From UBA2287 sp964479665 (GTDB taxonomy: Bacteria; Bacteroidota; Bacteroidia; Bacteroidales; Tenuifilaceae): a stretch of DNA of 64,000 bases. The position numbers were made by a program, and so were the translations under genes. The notes below the pieces were generated by a model that did no database searches, was not told the DNA's origin, and was given only the letters and a program-made list of their open reading frames with translations. The stretch spans positions 15,514 to 79,513 of the forward strand of contig CAYZNN010000013.1 of NCBI GenBank assembly GCA_964479665.1. Reading direction: 5' to 3'. Positions 44,095 through 53,405 of the stretch are shown one piece after another; the stretch's first letter is position 1; every line of letters starts with the position of its first letter.

Positions 44095-44556
44095 ATGCAA
44101 TATAAAAACACAAACACATTGAGCAAGCGGGCACTTCAACTTTTTACCGAAGGCTCCAGTTGTGCCCAAGCCATTCTGGCTACTTACGGTCCACCTAACG
44201 GCCTCCCCGAAGTCTTATGCTTCAAGGCTGCCTCGGGCTTGGGTGGAGGTGTTGGCCGTAGGCAGTCCATTTGCGGGGCAATTAGTGCAGGTGCTATTGT
44301 AATTGGTCAAAAATTTGGCAATTCCCAGCATGGCGATTCTGAGAGAAAGGAACTTACTTCGAAAATTGTTGGAGAATATGTTGACGAGTGTGAAAAAGCG
44401 CTGGGAAGTTCACAATGCTCAACGTTGCTCGGCATCGACCTGAAAGACACCCAAGCAAAAGCCGCTGCTATAGAATCGGGGCTGTTTGAAAGGGTTTGCA
44501 ACAACGCCGTTGAACAATGTGCTGCAATACTTGAGAGTTACCTTGCCAAATACTAG
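44095..44556 (+). CDS. C_GCAxxG_C_C family protein, putative redox protein
   Basis: A 153-residue protein of the TIGR01909/C_GCAxxG_C_C family. The defining cysteines are seen in EGSSCAQAIL, GGGVGRRQSICGAISAG (IC-GAISAG is the GCAxxG-type site), then CEKALGSSQCSTLLG and VCNNAVEQCAAIL. The pattern suggests a metal or disulfide redox site. Function is not established. It converges with the GH92 gene after only 4 bases. Confidence 0.85.
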   Translation: MQYKNTNTLSKRALQLFTEGSSCAQAILATYGPPNGLPEVLCFKAASGLGGGVGRRQSICGAISAGAIVIGQKFGNSQHGDSERKELTSKIVGEYVDECEKALGSSQCSTLLGIDLKDTQAKAAAIESGLFERVCNNAVEQCAAILESYLAKY

Positions 44557-44560
44557 TGCC

Positions 44561-47530
44561 TTACTCCACCATCACCTCATCAATAAATATAAAAGCAGGG
44601 TAGCCAGCTCCCAAGTGCCACTGGGGCAGGGCTCCGTAGTTTCGGGCAATAACCTTTACGTAGCGCCCACTTGCGCTTACTTGCGCAGCAAGGTCGGCCG
44701 TTACCGATTCCATTTCGTTATCGGGAATGGTATGCCCCACAGTTGCAATTAGGTTGAAGTTTTCGCCATTGGTCGATACCCAGAACTCAACGCTTTTGGG
44801 CATCATAATCCACGAACGGGCATCCTGCAGAAATCCTGCAGAGAGTTTTGAAATGGGCTTTACGCTTCCCAAATCGATTATTGCTTCAAAGTCCTGATTC
44901 TGGTAGCCCTGCCAACCGCCAAGGCGGAAGTTCTTGGCACCTCTAATCCCATCAATTAACCCTTCGGGGCCACCAGCAGTGTACTGCCGGTTGTACTTCG
45001 ATTTTATATCGATGGCCCAGTCGACCTTTATTTTGGAAAACTTTGCCTCAATGCTTTGGCTAGCAACGCCAATGGGACTAACCGCAATGGCTTTTATGGT
45101 GGTAGAAGCATTTAAAACAATGGGCTTCTGATAATGAATCGATGCCGTTGTGGGTTCGCTACCATCCATGGTGTAAAAAACCTTAGTTCCCCTTTGTATG
45201 GTTTCGAGGGTCACCTCAATGCTTTCGGTAAAGGTGGGCGATGGCGCCTTAATAAATGGCACAATAGTAATATGATTGTCGATAACCGATGTTTTGGGCA
45301 CATCGGTTTCGCGGGTTGCCCACTTGGTGTTGGGTTTGCTTCCCATTGCAATCGCTAACGTTCCGCCGTTCATTATATCGGAGTGGGTAATAAATCCTTT
45401 TGTGTATGGCTTCCCGTTCAGCTTTGCACTTTGAATGTAGAAGTTCAGCTTGCTCACGTTGGGTGCAGTAACAACGAATTTTTTGCCGTTTTCGAGGTTA
45501 ATGGTCATTTTACTGAACCAAGGAGTACCTATGGTGTAGGTGGGATCGCCGGGGGTAACGGGGTAAAATCCCATGGCGCTCATTACCAGCCAGGCGCTCA
45601 TTTGTCCGCAGTCCTCATTGCCCGAAAGGCCATCGGGGTGGTGCGAGTAGAGGTTATCCATTATTTGGCGAACGCGCTGCTGCGTTTTCCAAGGTTTGTT
45701 TACAAAATTATAGAGGTAAGCCATATGATGGCTTGGCTCGTTTCCGTGGGCATACTGGCCAATTAGTCCGGTAATATCCACCTGATGGCGGCCCGAAAGC
45801 CCCATTTCGGTTGTGAAAAGTTCGTCGAGTTTACGCTCAAAATTAGTTTTTCCGCCGTGCAGCCCAATAAGCCCCGACACATCGTGCGGAACGTAGAAAC
45901 TGTACTGCCAGCTGTTGGACTCGGTAAAGTTGAAATCGACCTCAGTAGGGTCGAAGGGATTTTTCCAGCCTCCATTCATGCGGGGGCGCATGAACCCCGA
46001 TTGCGCATCGAATATGTTTTTGTAGTACTGCGAACGCTGAATGAAAGAGTTGAAGTCGTCGTTTTTGCCGATGCTCCGAGCAAACTGCGCGATGCACCAG
46101 TCGTTGTAAGCGTATTCGAGCGTTTTCGAAACCCCTTCGTGGTACATATCGCCAGCAATATGGCCATACCTGCGGTACGAGTCGAGCCCAAAGTGATCCT
46201 TGTTTGCGCTTGTTTTCATTGCCTCAAGGGCAAGTTTCGAATCGAATTCGCGAATGCCCTTTGCCCACGCATCGGCAATTACCGAAACGCTGTGGTAGCC
46301 AATCATGCAAAATGTTTCGTTGGCGGCCAGTTCCCACACAGGAAGCAGTCCACGGGTTTGGTACATCGAAAGGAACGTTTTTATGAAATCGGTAGTTCTT
46401 TTTGTGTCAATAATTGTAAGCAGCGGATGTAATGTTCGGTAGGTGTCCCACAGCGAAAAAACGGTGTAGTAGTCGAATCCTTCTGCCTTCTGAATGGATT
46501 GGTCGCCAGCCCGGTAGTTTCCGTCTACATCGTTAAAAATGTTTGGATGAATAAAGCAATGGTAAAGTGCGGTGTAAAAGGTTATAAGTTGCTCTTTAGT
46601 GCCACCCTCAACTTCAATTTTGTTCAATTCGTTGTTCCATACGGAGTAGGCCTGCCTTTTTACCATCTCGAAATCCCAATGGTCGAGTTCGGCTTCGAGG
46701 TTTTTTACAGCTCCTTCGGCGCTTACTGCCGAGATACCAACCTTAACCAGTATGGGTTCGCCATTGCTTTCGAACCGAAAGTTTACTTTCAGGGCTTTAC
46801 CGCTCAGGGTGAAGCTTCGCAGCTCGCCTGCGAGGTACTTTTTTAGCTCGCCAGCCAGTTGCATAGCATCGGTTGCTTTGTTTTCAATGTGTAACCCAGC
46901 ATATGGCTTCGAAAAGCGCATGGCAAAGTAAACATGCTGATCCTTAGCCCATGCAGTCGATCTCCTATAGCCATGAATTTCCGTTTTGCTCACAAATCGA
47001 ACCCACGAGTCGATTACCTCGTCGCGATGCTCAAGGTCGAGCACAATGTTGGCCGAGTCGATTTTTGGGAAAGAGTAGCGGTGCATGCCAACCCGAGTTG
47101 TAGCCGTAAGTTCGGCCAAATCTTTGGGTTTATCGAGGAATACGGAGTAGTAACCAGCCGTTGCCTTTTCATTGTTCTTGCTAAAAGACGAGGAATAATC
47201 TACATTGTTGAATTTTGGCTTGCCAACGGTTGGCATAAGCAGAATGTCGCCATAGTCGGAAACACCTGTTCCGCTGAGGTGGGTATGCGAAAAGCCGTAA
47301 ACCACCGAGTCGCTATAATGGTAGCCCGAGCAGCCATCCCAACCGGTTAGGCGGGTGTCGGGACTTAGCTGAACCAACCCGAAGGGAAGAGTGGCCCCCG
47401 GAAAGGTGTGCCCATGAAAATCGGTACCAATAATCGGGTTTACGTATTGGGCAAAATCTTTTTGCTGTGCCTGCGTTGCAGAAACGAGCAGCATTGCCCA
47501 TAGGCATATAATGCTTTGGCGAAATGTCAT
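44561..47530 (-). CDS. Secreted GH92 alpha-mannosidase with C-terminal carbohydrate modules
   Basis: A 989-residue exo-acting, calcium-dependent alpha-mannosidase-type enzyme. Signal peptide TFRQSIICLWAMLLVSATQA is followed by the GH92 N-terminal FHGHTFPGATLPFGLVQLSP and the catalytic-domain motif GNEDCGQMSAW. Residues about 745-825 form a chitobiase-C-like module (YTMDGSEPTTASIH), and 835-985 an F5/8-type C domain (AIIDLGSVKPISK, WVSTNGENF). No type IX C-terminal sorting domain is seen, so it is probably periplasmic. It is the only glycoside hydrolase here, with no SusC/SusD pair. Confidence 0.93.
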   Translation of the reverse strand: MTFRQSIICLWAMLLVSATQAQQKDFAQYVNPIIGTDFHGHTFPGATLPFGLVQLSPDTRLTGWDGCSGYHYSDSVVYGFSHTHLSGTGVSDYGDILLMPTVGKPKFNNVDYSSSFSKNNEKATAGYYSVFLDKPKDLAELTATTRVGMHRYSFPKIDSANIVLDLEHRDEVIDSWVRFVSKTEIHGYRRSTAWAKDQHVYFAMRFSKPYAGLHIENKATDAMQLAGELKKYLAGELRSFTLSGKALKVNFRFESNGEPILVKVGISAVSAEGAVKNLEAELDHWDFEMVKRQAYSVWNNELNKIEVEGGTKEQLITFYTALYHCFIHPNIFNDVDGNYRAGDQSIQKAEGFDYYTVFSLWDTYRTLHPLLTIIDTKRTTDFIKTFLSMYQTRGLLPVWELAANETFCMIGYHSVSVIADAWAKGIREFDSKLALEAMKTSANKDHFGLDSYRRYGHIAGDMYHEGVSKTLEYAYNDWCIAQFARSIGKNDDFNSFIQRSQYYKNIFDAQSGFMRPRMNGGWKNPFDPTEVDFNFTESNSWQYSFYVPHDVSGLIGLHGGKTNFERKLDELFTTEMGLSGRHQVDITGLIGQYAHGNEPSHHMAYLYNFVNKPWKTQQRVRQIMDNLYSHHPDGLSGNEDCGQMSAWLVMSAMGFYPVTPGDPTYTIGTPWFSKMTINLENGKKFVVTAPNVSKLNFYIQSAKLNGKPYTKGFITHSDIMNGGTLAIAMGSKPNTKWATRETDVPKTSVIDNHITIVPFIKAPSPTFTESIEVTLETIQRGTKVFYTMDGSEPTTASIHYQKPIVLNASTTIKAIAVSPIGVASQSIEAKFSKIKVDWAIDIKSKYNRQYTAGGPEGLIDGIRGAKNFRLGGWQGYQNQDFEAIIDLGSVKPISKLSAGFLQDARSWIMMPKSVEFWVSTNGENFNLIATVGHTIPDNEMESVTADLAAQVSASGRYVKVIARNYGALPQWHLGAGYPAFIFIDEVMVE

Positions 47531-47540
47531 TGCTTCAACT

Positions 47541-48608
47541 TTATTTATTCAATGGGAAAAATGAAACATTCCGGGGCTCAAGCTGATTATTCGAAAGTTC
47601 GGCAAGACCCACATCGAGTAGTTGGCTTTGGTTGCACGACGTAAAAAGCCCAATTTTTTTTAGGTAACGGGCCAAGTACTCCTGTTCCGTTTGTCCGGGA
47701 GTTGGAACCAACAGGGCTCTTTTGCCCATGGCAATCAGATCCATTATGCTGCTATAGCCCGAGCGGCATATAAGGTACTTGGCCGATTGAACGGCCTCCA
47801 GCATTTCCTCATCGGATAGCGACGAAAGCAGTAGGATGTTCTCATTCACAAAATTTTCTTCCATTCCCTTTGGATTTCCACAAAGAATGAGAGTTTTCAG
47901 ATTATGTTTTTGGGCTAGTAGAATCGATTTCTCTATGAAAATCTCCCGTTGGGGGCTAGGTCCTGAAGCTATAACAACTAAATCCCAGTGCTTTTCGTCG
48001 GTTGCACTGGTTTTAAGAGAAGCAAAACGCGAAAGAAGCCCAATAAGTTTTGCATTACGGGGTATTTTAGCGCTGCAACTCAGTGCACCAGAAATACGAA
48101 TTCCTTCAATATTGTCAGGAATCCAGCATTCAGTATACCTATGAGCATGCCGGCGAACATACCAACGTCCCAAAAATCCGAACCAGCCAAAGGGTTCGGG
48201 GAAAAGTATATTCAATTGGTGAGTGATAAATACTGAGTCAATTTCTTTTGAATAGAGTCCATAACGATTATCCGAAATTACCAAATCGATATTGTGATGT
48301 GCTATCAGTTTCTGCAACTCCCGATGCTCCCGCTGGGTGGCATTAAAAACCCGAAAGGCAATACGAATAAGAGGAATCAGCTGATTGCGCCATCGGCTAA
48401 ACTTTACATGGAGTGAAGGAAAGTGGATGAACTCGAGGTTTTGGTATCGATTAAGAAATACGGGTTTTACATGTTCGTCGCCAGCCACTACAACTTCGAG
48501 GCCCTTTTCGAGTAAATAGTCTACTATTGGTATCATTCGGGTAGCATGGCCCAGTCCCCAGCCCAGCGGACAAATGAGTACTCTTTTTTTCCCTTCAAAA
48601 ATTTTCAT
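47541..48608 (-). CDS. MurG-like glycosyltransferase (GT28 fold)
   Basis: A 355-residue protein starting at the ATG at 48608 (KIFEGKKRVLICPLGWGLGHATRM). The glycine-rich GLGHATRMIP loop is the N-terminal hallmark of GT28/GT-B enzymes. The C-terminal sugar-nucleotide site reads RSGYSSIMDLIAMGKR, and PTPGQTEQEYLARYL follows. The ATG at 48629 would add seven residues; one at 48677 would overlap the neighbouring reading frame. Donor and acceptor are unknown. It follows GH92 in reverse order and lies after the radical SAM gene. Confidence 0.85.
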   Translation of the reverse strand: MKIFEGKKRVLICPLGWGLGHATRMIPIVDYLLEKGLEVVVAGDEHVKPVFLNRYQNLEFIHFPSLHVKFSRWRNQLIPLIRIAFRVFNATQREHRELQKLIAHHNIDLVISDNRYGLYSKEIDSVFITHQLNILFPEPFGWFGFLGRWYVRRHAHRYTECWIPDNIEGIRISGALSCSAKIPRNAKLIGLLSRFASLKTSATDEKHWDLVVIASGPSPQREIFIEKSILLAQKHNLKTLILCGNPKGMEENFVNENILLLSSLSDEEMLEAVQSAKYLICRSGYSSIMDLIAMGKRALLVPTPGQTEQEYLARYLKKIGLFTSCNQSQLLDVGLAELSNNQLEPRNVSFFPLNK

Positions 48609-48679
48609 CGTAAAAAATTCTTTATTCATGATGTGCTCCAAAGTTTTATGCGCTATTTCAATGAAAACGTAAAACAAAA

Positions 48680-49456
48680 CTACCCTGACACTTGTACGCT
48701 TACTCCTAATTCTTCGAGCCTTGCAGCAATAGAATTTAGTTCAGCGAGGCTAACTTTTTTTAGAGTATTCAAAGGGGTTTCTCGCGAAATGGTGTAAATC
48801 ATAACATCGCGCGGCTTAAGCTCCAAAACAATCTCTATCCACTTATTCAGCTCCTCAGGTGTAGTATTGTCAACCGTTTCGCCTCTATACTCGCCTTTAA
48901 CAAACATGGTTTGCAGGGTGAATTGCCCATCGAATAGTTTAAGGTTCGAAACAATTTCAGCAACGGTTATGGGTCTTTTGGGCTGATTGAGCAATTGAAT
49001 GGTTCGGTCGAAACCAGAGTCGAGTTTCAGTATATTGTAATCTACCTTCATTAGGGCCATACGAATATCGGTATTGTCCAGCGTCATGGAGTTCGAAAGT
49101 ACAGCCACCTTTGCATTCGGAAAAAAACGGTTGCGAATAGCAATTGTATCGGCAACAATTTGTGGAAACTCGGGGTGAATGGTAGGTTCTCCGTTGCCAG
49201 CAAAGGTAATGGCATCGATAGGTTTTCCCTGCTCGCGCATATCCTTGAGTTTTATTTCAAGAAATTTTTTCACATCGCTGCGCGAGGGTAGTCCGCCCGA
49301 CAGGTCGCTGGAATGGGTCCACCCGCACTCGCAGTAAATGCAGTTATAGGTGCAAACTTTGCAGTTATTGGGCAGCAAATTCACACCCAATGAAATGCCA
49401 AGCCTCCGGCTTTTAACGGGGCCAAAAATAGTACTATCGAAAAGAAAGGTAGCCAT
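48680..49456 (-). CDS. Radical SAM protein (COG0731-like)
   Basis: A 258-residue enzyme with the [4Fe-4S] radical SAM motif in CTYNCIYCECGW (C-x3-C-x2-C). GVNLLPNNCKVC precedes it, and the GNGEPTIHPEF motif that contacts SAM follows. It resembles the COG0731 group, with similarity to wybutosine-synthesis TYW1-like proteins. Substrate unknown. The ATG at 49456 (ATFLFDSTIFGP) was chosen; an in-frame ATG at 49486 adds ten residues. Confidence 0.85.
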   Translation of the reverse strand: MATFLFDSTIFGPVKSRRLGISLGVNLLPNNCKVCTYNCIYCECGWTHSSDLSGGLPSRSDVKKFLEIKLKDMREQGKPIDAITFAGNGEPTIHPEFPQIVADTIAIRNRFFPNAKVAVLSNSMTLDNTDIRMALMKVDYNILKLDSGFDRTIQLLNQPKRPITVAEIVSNLKLFDGQFTLQTMFVKGEYRGETVDNTTPEELNKWIEIVLELKPRDVMIYTISRETPLNTLKKVSLAELNSIAARLEELGVSVQVSG

Positions 49457-49559
49457 GCATAAACGATGAAAGCCTAAAGTTAACAATCCTGTTCAAATAG
49501 GCTATTTGTTTTAACAATAAATCAATTGTGAAATTAGTAAATGCATGTTATTCTGTTTG

Positions 49560-50744
49560 TTACACTAGTCGTCGCGCTTTGCTTTGCGGAAGGAGAGCCC
49601 ATTTTTCAAAATTAAAGGGTGTGATGAGTACCAGCCCGGGTTTTTTCCCCATTTCAATGCTTCCCAAATGGTTATGAAAACCCAATGCACGAGCCCCATT
49701 AAGGGTTGCCCAGGTAATAACTTCGTTGAAGGAAACGGAAGGAAAGTTTGAGGTAATGATTCGAACCTGCTCGAGCATTGAAAGGCTATTGGTTGATGCA
49801 TAGCTGTCGGTTCCAACAAGTAGCCTGTTGCTGTGGGCCAGGAACTGAGGAATGGCAGGAAGTTTCTGCTCAATGAAAAGGTTCGATTGGGGACAGAAGC
49901 AAAAGTATGCATTGGGAAAGTGCAATGCCGTTTTTTCTATTGTTTCTGCTGGCAGATAGGTATTATGTACCAGAATAATCTTTGCTTCAGGGTTTATACA
50001 CCGCATCAGGATATCGAGAGGGCTTCCCTTGGGCGCAGTGTTGGTTGGCAATCCAAGTTCGTTTAGCACCCCTACAAAGTCACCGGTTTGGCTTTTGCTA
50101 AAAGCAAAATCGGCCAAACTTTCGGCAAAATGAATGGATATAACTTCTTGCCCATTGAAAGCGGGCGAAGATGCTTGCCATAGAGTTTCGGAAAGGCTAT
50201 AGGTAGAATGCGGCGTAATACAGCTGTGGCCCAAATCAGCATCAGCAGCTATTTGTAAAATGGCCTTAGCCCGCTCTATAATTAGATCCGCCGACTCTGG
50301 CCTTAGACCTAAAAGTTCAATGAAATTAAAGCATTTTAGAGGGCTTCTTTTTTTTGCTTCGAAGCTTAATGTTGAGTTACATATGTCGCCAAAAGCAGAT
50401 ACACCTTCAAAATACATGTCCTTTAAGGCCTGTTCAACGGCTCGCTCCGCTTCACTTTCTGGGGCTTCGCGGTAGGCGTTTACCTGAAGTAAAAATTGAG
50501 CCATACCCCCTCCTTGCTGGGTTTTGTCCTTCATGTGCGAAAGTTCGGAATGGCAGTGGGCATTTATAAAGCCGGGCACTATAATTCCATTCCGGAATTC
50601 GGTATGCGCATACTCTTTTTGTTGATCCTCCTGTTCAATAATCTCAATGATGGTTCCCTGCTCATCAATACCAATTACTCCATTACGAATGGGTTTTCCG
50701 TTAATGGGTAAAATGTAGTTGGCCGAAAATCTCCGGGGGGGCAT
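49560..50744 (-). CDS. Amidohydrolase family protein
   Basis: A 394-residue metal-dependent hydrolase. The first metal motif is in FINAHCHSELSHMK, then CITPHSTYS, SIHFAES, ILVHNTYL and the late LVGTDSYAST with the conserved Asp. The order H-x-H, H, H, D matches the cytosine deaminase/guanine deaminase-like branch of the superfamily. Substrate cannot be inferred: a nucleoside or aminodeoxyfutalosine-type deaminase is possible. It lies 4 bases before a lipocalin gene on the same strand. Confidence 0.82.
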   Translation of the reverse strand: MPPRRFSANYILPINGKPIRNGVIGIDEQGTIIEIIEQEDQQKEYAHTEFRNGIIVPGFINAHCHSELSHMKDKTQQGGGMAQFLLQVNAYREAPESEAERAVEQALKDMYFEGVSAFGDICNSTLSFEAKKRSPLKCFNFIELLGLRPESADLIIERAKAILQIAADADLGHSCITPHSTYSLSETLWQASSPAFNGQEVISIHFAESLADFAFSKSQTGDFVGVLNELGLPTNTAPKGSPLDILMRCINPEAKIILVHNTYLPAETIEKTALHFPNAYFCFCPQSNLFIEQKLPAIPQFLAHSNRLLVGTDSYASTNSLSMLEQVRIITSNFPSVSFNEVITWATLNGARALGFHNHLGSIEMGKKPGLVLITPFNFEKWALLPQSKARRLV

Positions 50745-50748
50745 ACGC

Positions 50749-51282
50749 TTAGTTTAATGGTTGCTCAACCAATTCGAGTTTTTCAATATCGTAACCCAGT
50801 TCGATTACCTTTTTAAGAATTTGATTGTAAACTTCGTTGGGCATCTGTGGTGTTCGACTTAGGATCCACAAGTAGTTCATTGAACTGCTTCCAACCAGCG
50901 CCCATTGGTAGTTTTCATCGAGATCGAGGATGTAGTAATCGGCACCAAATGGCCAAAAAAAGTATACTTTCAGTTTGCCAGGCTCCAGAGGGTTGGGGAC
51001 CTTAGCCCAGGCCTTGGCTTTACTCCGCTTCACATTAAGTGAGCCTTTAAAACCCTGATTAAGAACTTCGATGCGTCCGTTTGGCTTCAGTGAATAGGTA
51101 GCGGTAACCCCAACAAGGCCCTTTTCGAAGGAATGCGGGTAACGCGCAATTTCGTACCACTTACCGGCATAAAGTTCTAAATCGACCTGTGCAACGGTTG
51201 TCCTAAGTGGTTTATCATCCTGTTTCATTGTGCATTGCGAAGATGTAATGACGAAAAAAAGCAGCGAGATTAGCTTAATCAT
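50749..51282 (-). CDS. Lipocalin lipoprotein (Blc-like)
   Basis: A 177-residue outer-membrane lipoprotein. The signal ends in SSQC with Cys17 as the lipidated residue. The lipocalin signature GKWYEIARYPHSFEKGL includes the GxW motif, and the second conserved strand YYILDLDENYQWALVG follows. Blc-type lipocalins bind lysophospholipids and fatty acids in membrane stress. It follows the amidohydrolase and precedes a PAP2-like gene in the same strand run. Confidence 0.9.
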   Translation of the reverse strand: MIKLISLLFFVITSSQCTMKQDDKPLRTTVAQVDLELYAGKWYEIARYPHSFEKGLVGVTATYSLKPNGRIEVLNQGFKGSLNVKRSKAKAWAKVPNPLEPGKLKVYFFWPFGADYYILDLDENYQWALVGSSSMNYLWILSRTPQMPNEVYNQILKKVIELGYDIEKLELVEQPLN

Positions 51283-51302
51283 GGTATGTCAGGATTTGGT
51301 TA

Positions 51303-51923
51303 CTAAAGTAACATCAGAACGCCCATCATTGTTGCCCAGCCCAATACGAACCCTGTGTAAATTTGGGGGGGATTATGGGCCTTAAGTGTCAGTCGTGCCC
51401 AACCAACAAGGCCAGCAACAAAAATAGATAATACCAGAAACACAAGAACTTCTGCCTGGAAAAGCAGTGAAAACGAAAAGATAAGACCAGCAAGTCCACC
51501 AATACCAACCATGTGAATGCTAATTTTCCACCAAATAGTTACAATAAGGGTAAGCACAACGGTAACCGATGCTGCTAGCATATACTTAGGCACTACTACA
51601 GGAATTGGTAGTTTACGGAGGAAATAAAACGAGAAAAAATATGGGATAAGCGTAAAAACGATGGGAACCAAACGTTCCCTATTGCTGGGCATATGAATGC
51701 TTTTTATAATGCCCAACCGCTGGAAAAGCGGAATCATTATCAGAGGTAGAGCCAAGGTGTTAATACCAACAACTAGAGTTATAAGTTTCGTTGCTTCAAA
51801 GGGAAGAAGCGAAAGGTAGCTACCAGCAGAAAAAATGAAAATTAAACCGATGGTTGGGGTGTTTAATGGGTGAAACAGCACTGAAATAACGTGGGCAAGT
51901 ACACGGCTGATTATTGTTTTCAT
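51303..51923 (-). CDS. PAP2-like multi-pass membrane protein
   Basis: A 206-residue protein with about six membrane helices. It resembles the C-terminal half of the PAP2 phosphatase fold: SIHMVGIGGLAGLIF and RLTLKAHNPPQIYTGFVLG give an H and a later R/H pattern. The conserved KxxxxxxRP motif of true phosphatases is replaced by SNRERLVPIVFTL, so activity is doubtful. It lies 12 bases after rpoN and probably shares its transcript. Confidence 0.65.
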   Translation of the reverse strand: MKTIISRVLAHVISVLFHPLNTPTIGLIFIFSAGSYLSLLPFEATKLITLVVGINTLALPLIMIPLFQRLGIIKSIHMPSNRERLVPIVFTLIPYFFSFYFLRKLPIPVVVPKYMLAASVTVVLTLIVTIWWKISIHMVGIGGLAGLIFSFSLLFQAEVLVFLVLSIFVAGLVGWARLTLKAHNPPQIYTGFVLGWATMMGVLMLL

Positions 51924-51934
51924 TGGCTCCAGTG

Positions 51935-53392
51935 CTAAAGTTTCTTACGAAGTCGAGCCACGGGTATACCCAGCTGCTCGCGGTATTTTGCAACAGTTCT
52001 GCGGGCTATAGGGTAACCCTTCTGTTTCAAAATGTCCATTAGTTTTTCGTCGGTCAGGGGCTTTCGCTTGTTTTCGGCCTCCAAGCAATCCTGTAGTATT
52101 TTTTTTATCTCTTTAGTCGAAACCTCTTCGCCGGCATCGTTCTGCATGCTTTCGCTAAAGAAGTGCTTTAACGGAAGGATTCCAAAGTGGGTTTGTATGT
52201 ACTTGCTGTTGGCCACCCGTGAAATGGTAGAAATATCGAGACCCGTAATCTCGGCTATATCCTTCAGAATCATGGGTCGGAGTTTGGTTTCATCGCCCTC
52301 CCTGAAGTACTCTTTTTGGTAGTCGAGAATGGCCTGCATGGTATTCATCAGGGTATTCTGACGTTGCTTAATGGCATCGATAAACCACTTGGCCGAATCG
52401 ATTTTTTGCTTCACAAATGCCACCGCTTCCTTCTCCTGGCGGCTTGCATTTTCCTTGTTTACCGAGTACGACTCGATCATTTCGCTGTACTCCTGACTGA
52501 TACGCAATTCGGGTACATTCCGCGAGTTAAGGCTCAGCTGCAGGGTGCCGTCAGTTAATTCAAGAATGAAGTCGGGGATAATGGGCTGTGCGGCCCTGTT
52601 GATGGGATCGTAAAAGGAGCCTCCGGGCCTTGGGTTTAACTTCAGAATTTCGTCAACGGCCTCTTTGAGTTCTTGGTCTGACAGGTTCAGTCGGTCCTGA
52701 ATTTTATCGTAATGCTTGCGGGTAAACTCTTCGAAATGGTATTTGAGAATTTTTCGTGCCGTGGCAATTTCGGGGTGAGCTGGGTTTTTAGCCTCTACCT
52801 GAAGTAAAAGGCACTCCTGCAGATCGCGAGCCCCAACACCGGGGGGCTCAAGCTCATGAATTATGTAAAGCAGTTTTTCTAACTCATCTTCCGAGGTTTC
52901 AATTCCCATTGAGAAAGCTAGGTCGTCGGCAATGTTTACCAGTTTCCGGCGCAGGTACCCATCGTCGTCGAGGTTTCCTATTAGGTAAATGGCCAGGCTG
53001 CGTTCTCTTTCTGAAAGAATTCTAAGTCCAAGCTGGGTTTCGAGATGCTCGTGAAAGGTTTGACCAACCGAAAAGGGTACCTCCTCTCGCCTATCGTCTT
53101 TGGAGAAATTATTGGCAACCAGCCTGTATGAGGGAACATCTTCGTCGTTTATGTAATCTTCAAGCGAGAATTCATCCTCATCTTTCCCATCTACATCATC
53201 GTTCTGGGTCTCAGTTTCTGCCTGGTATTCGTCGTCTATCCCTCCAATTTCTTCGAGGGTAGGGTTTTCCTCAATTTCTTTTTTAATTCGTTGCTCAAGC
53301 AGCATAGTAGGCAGTTCCAGCAACTTAATTACTTGAATTTGCTGTGGAGAGAGTTTCTGTAAAAGTTTCTGCTGAAGTTTCTGCTTGAGCAT
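51935..53392 (-). CDS. rpoN: RNA polymerase sigma-54 factor
   Basis: Alternative sigma factor for -12/-24 promoters. The 485-residue protein has an N-terminal Gln-rich region (KQKLQQKLLQKLSPQQIQVI), an acidic stretch about residues 55-90, the core-binding domain, and the RpoN box RRTVAKYREQLGIP near the C-terminus. No enhancer-binding protein or typical -24/-12 promoter was recognised in the window. It is followed 11 bases later by the PAP2-like gene and lies 13 bases from asnS upstream. Confidence 0.97.
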   Translation of the reverse strand: MLKQKLQQKLLQKLSPQQIQVIKLLELPTMLLEQRIKKEIEENPTLEEIGGIDDEYQAETETQNDDVDGKDEDEFSLEDYINDEDVPSYRLVANNFSKDDRREEVPFSVGQTFHEHLETQLGLRILSERERSLAIYLIGNLDDDGYLRRKLVNIADDLAFSMGIETSEDELEKLLYIIHELEPPGVGARDLQECLLLQVEAKNPAHPEIATARKILKYHFEEFTRKHYDKIQDRLNLSDQELKEAVDEILKLNPRPGGSFYDPINRAAQPIIPDFILELTDGTLQLSLNSRNVPELRISQEYSEMIESYSVNKENASRQEKEAVAFVKQKIDSAKWFIDAIKQRQNTLMNTMQAILDYQKEYFREGDETKLRPMILKDIAEITGLDISTISRVANSKYIQTHFGILPLKHFFSESMQNDAGEEVSTKEIKKILQDCLEAENKRKPLTDEKLMDILKQKGYPIARRTVAKYREQLGIPVARLRKKL

Positions 53393-53405
53393 AGCCTACT
53401 TGTAT

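Noticed and set aside
45785..46432. A 215-residue open frame opposite the GH92 gene
   Set aside because: Shadow of the mannosidase on the other strand; no family pattern.
44561..47530. Type IX secretion sorting domain on the GH92 enzyme
   Set aside because: The C-terminus is an F5/8-type module ending FIFIDEVMVE, lacking the known CTD layout.
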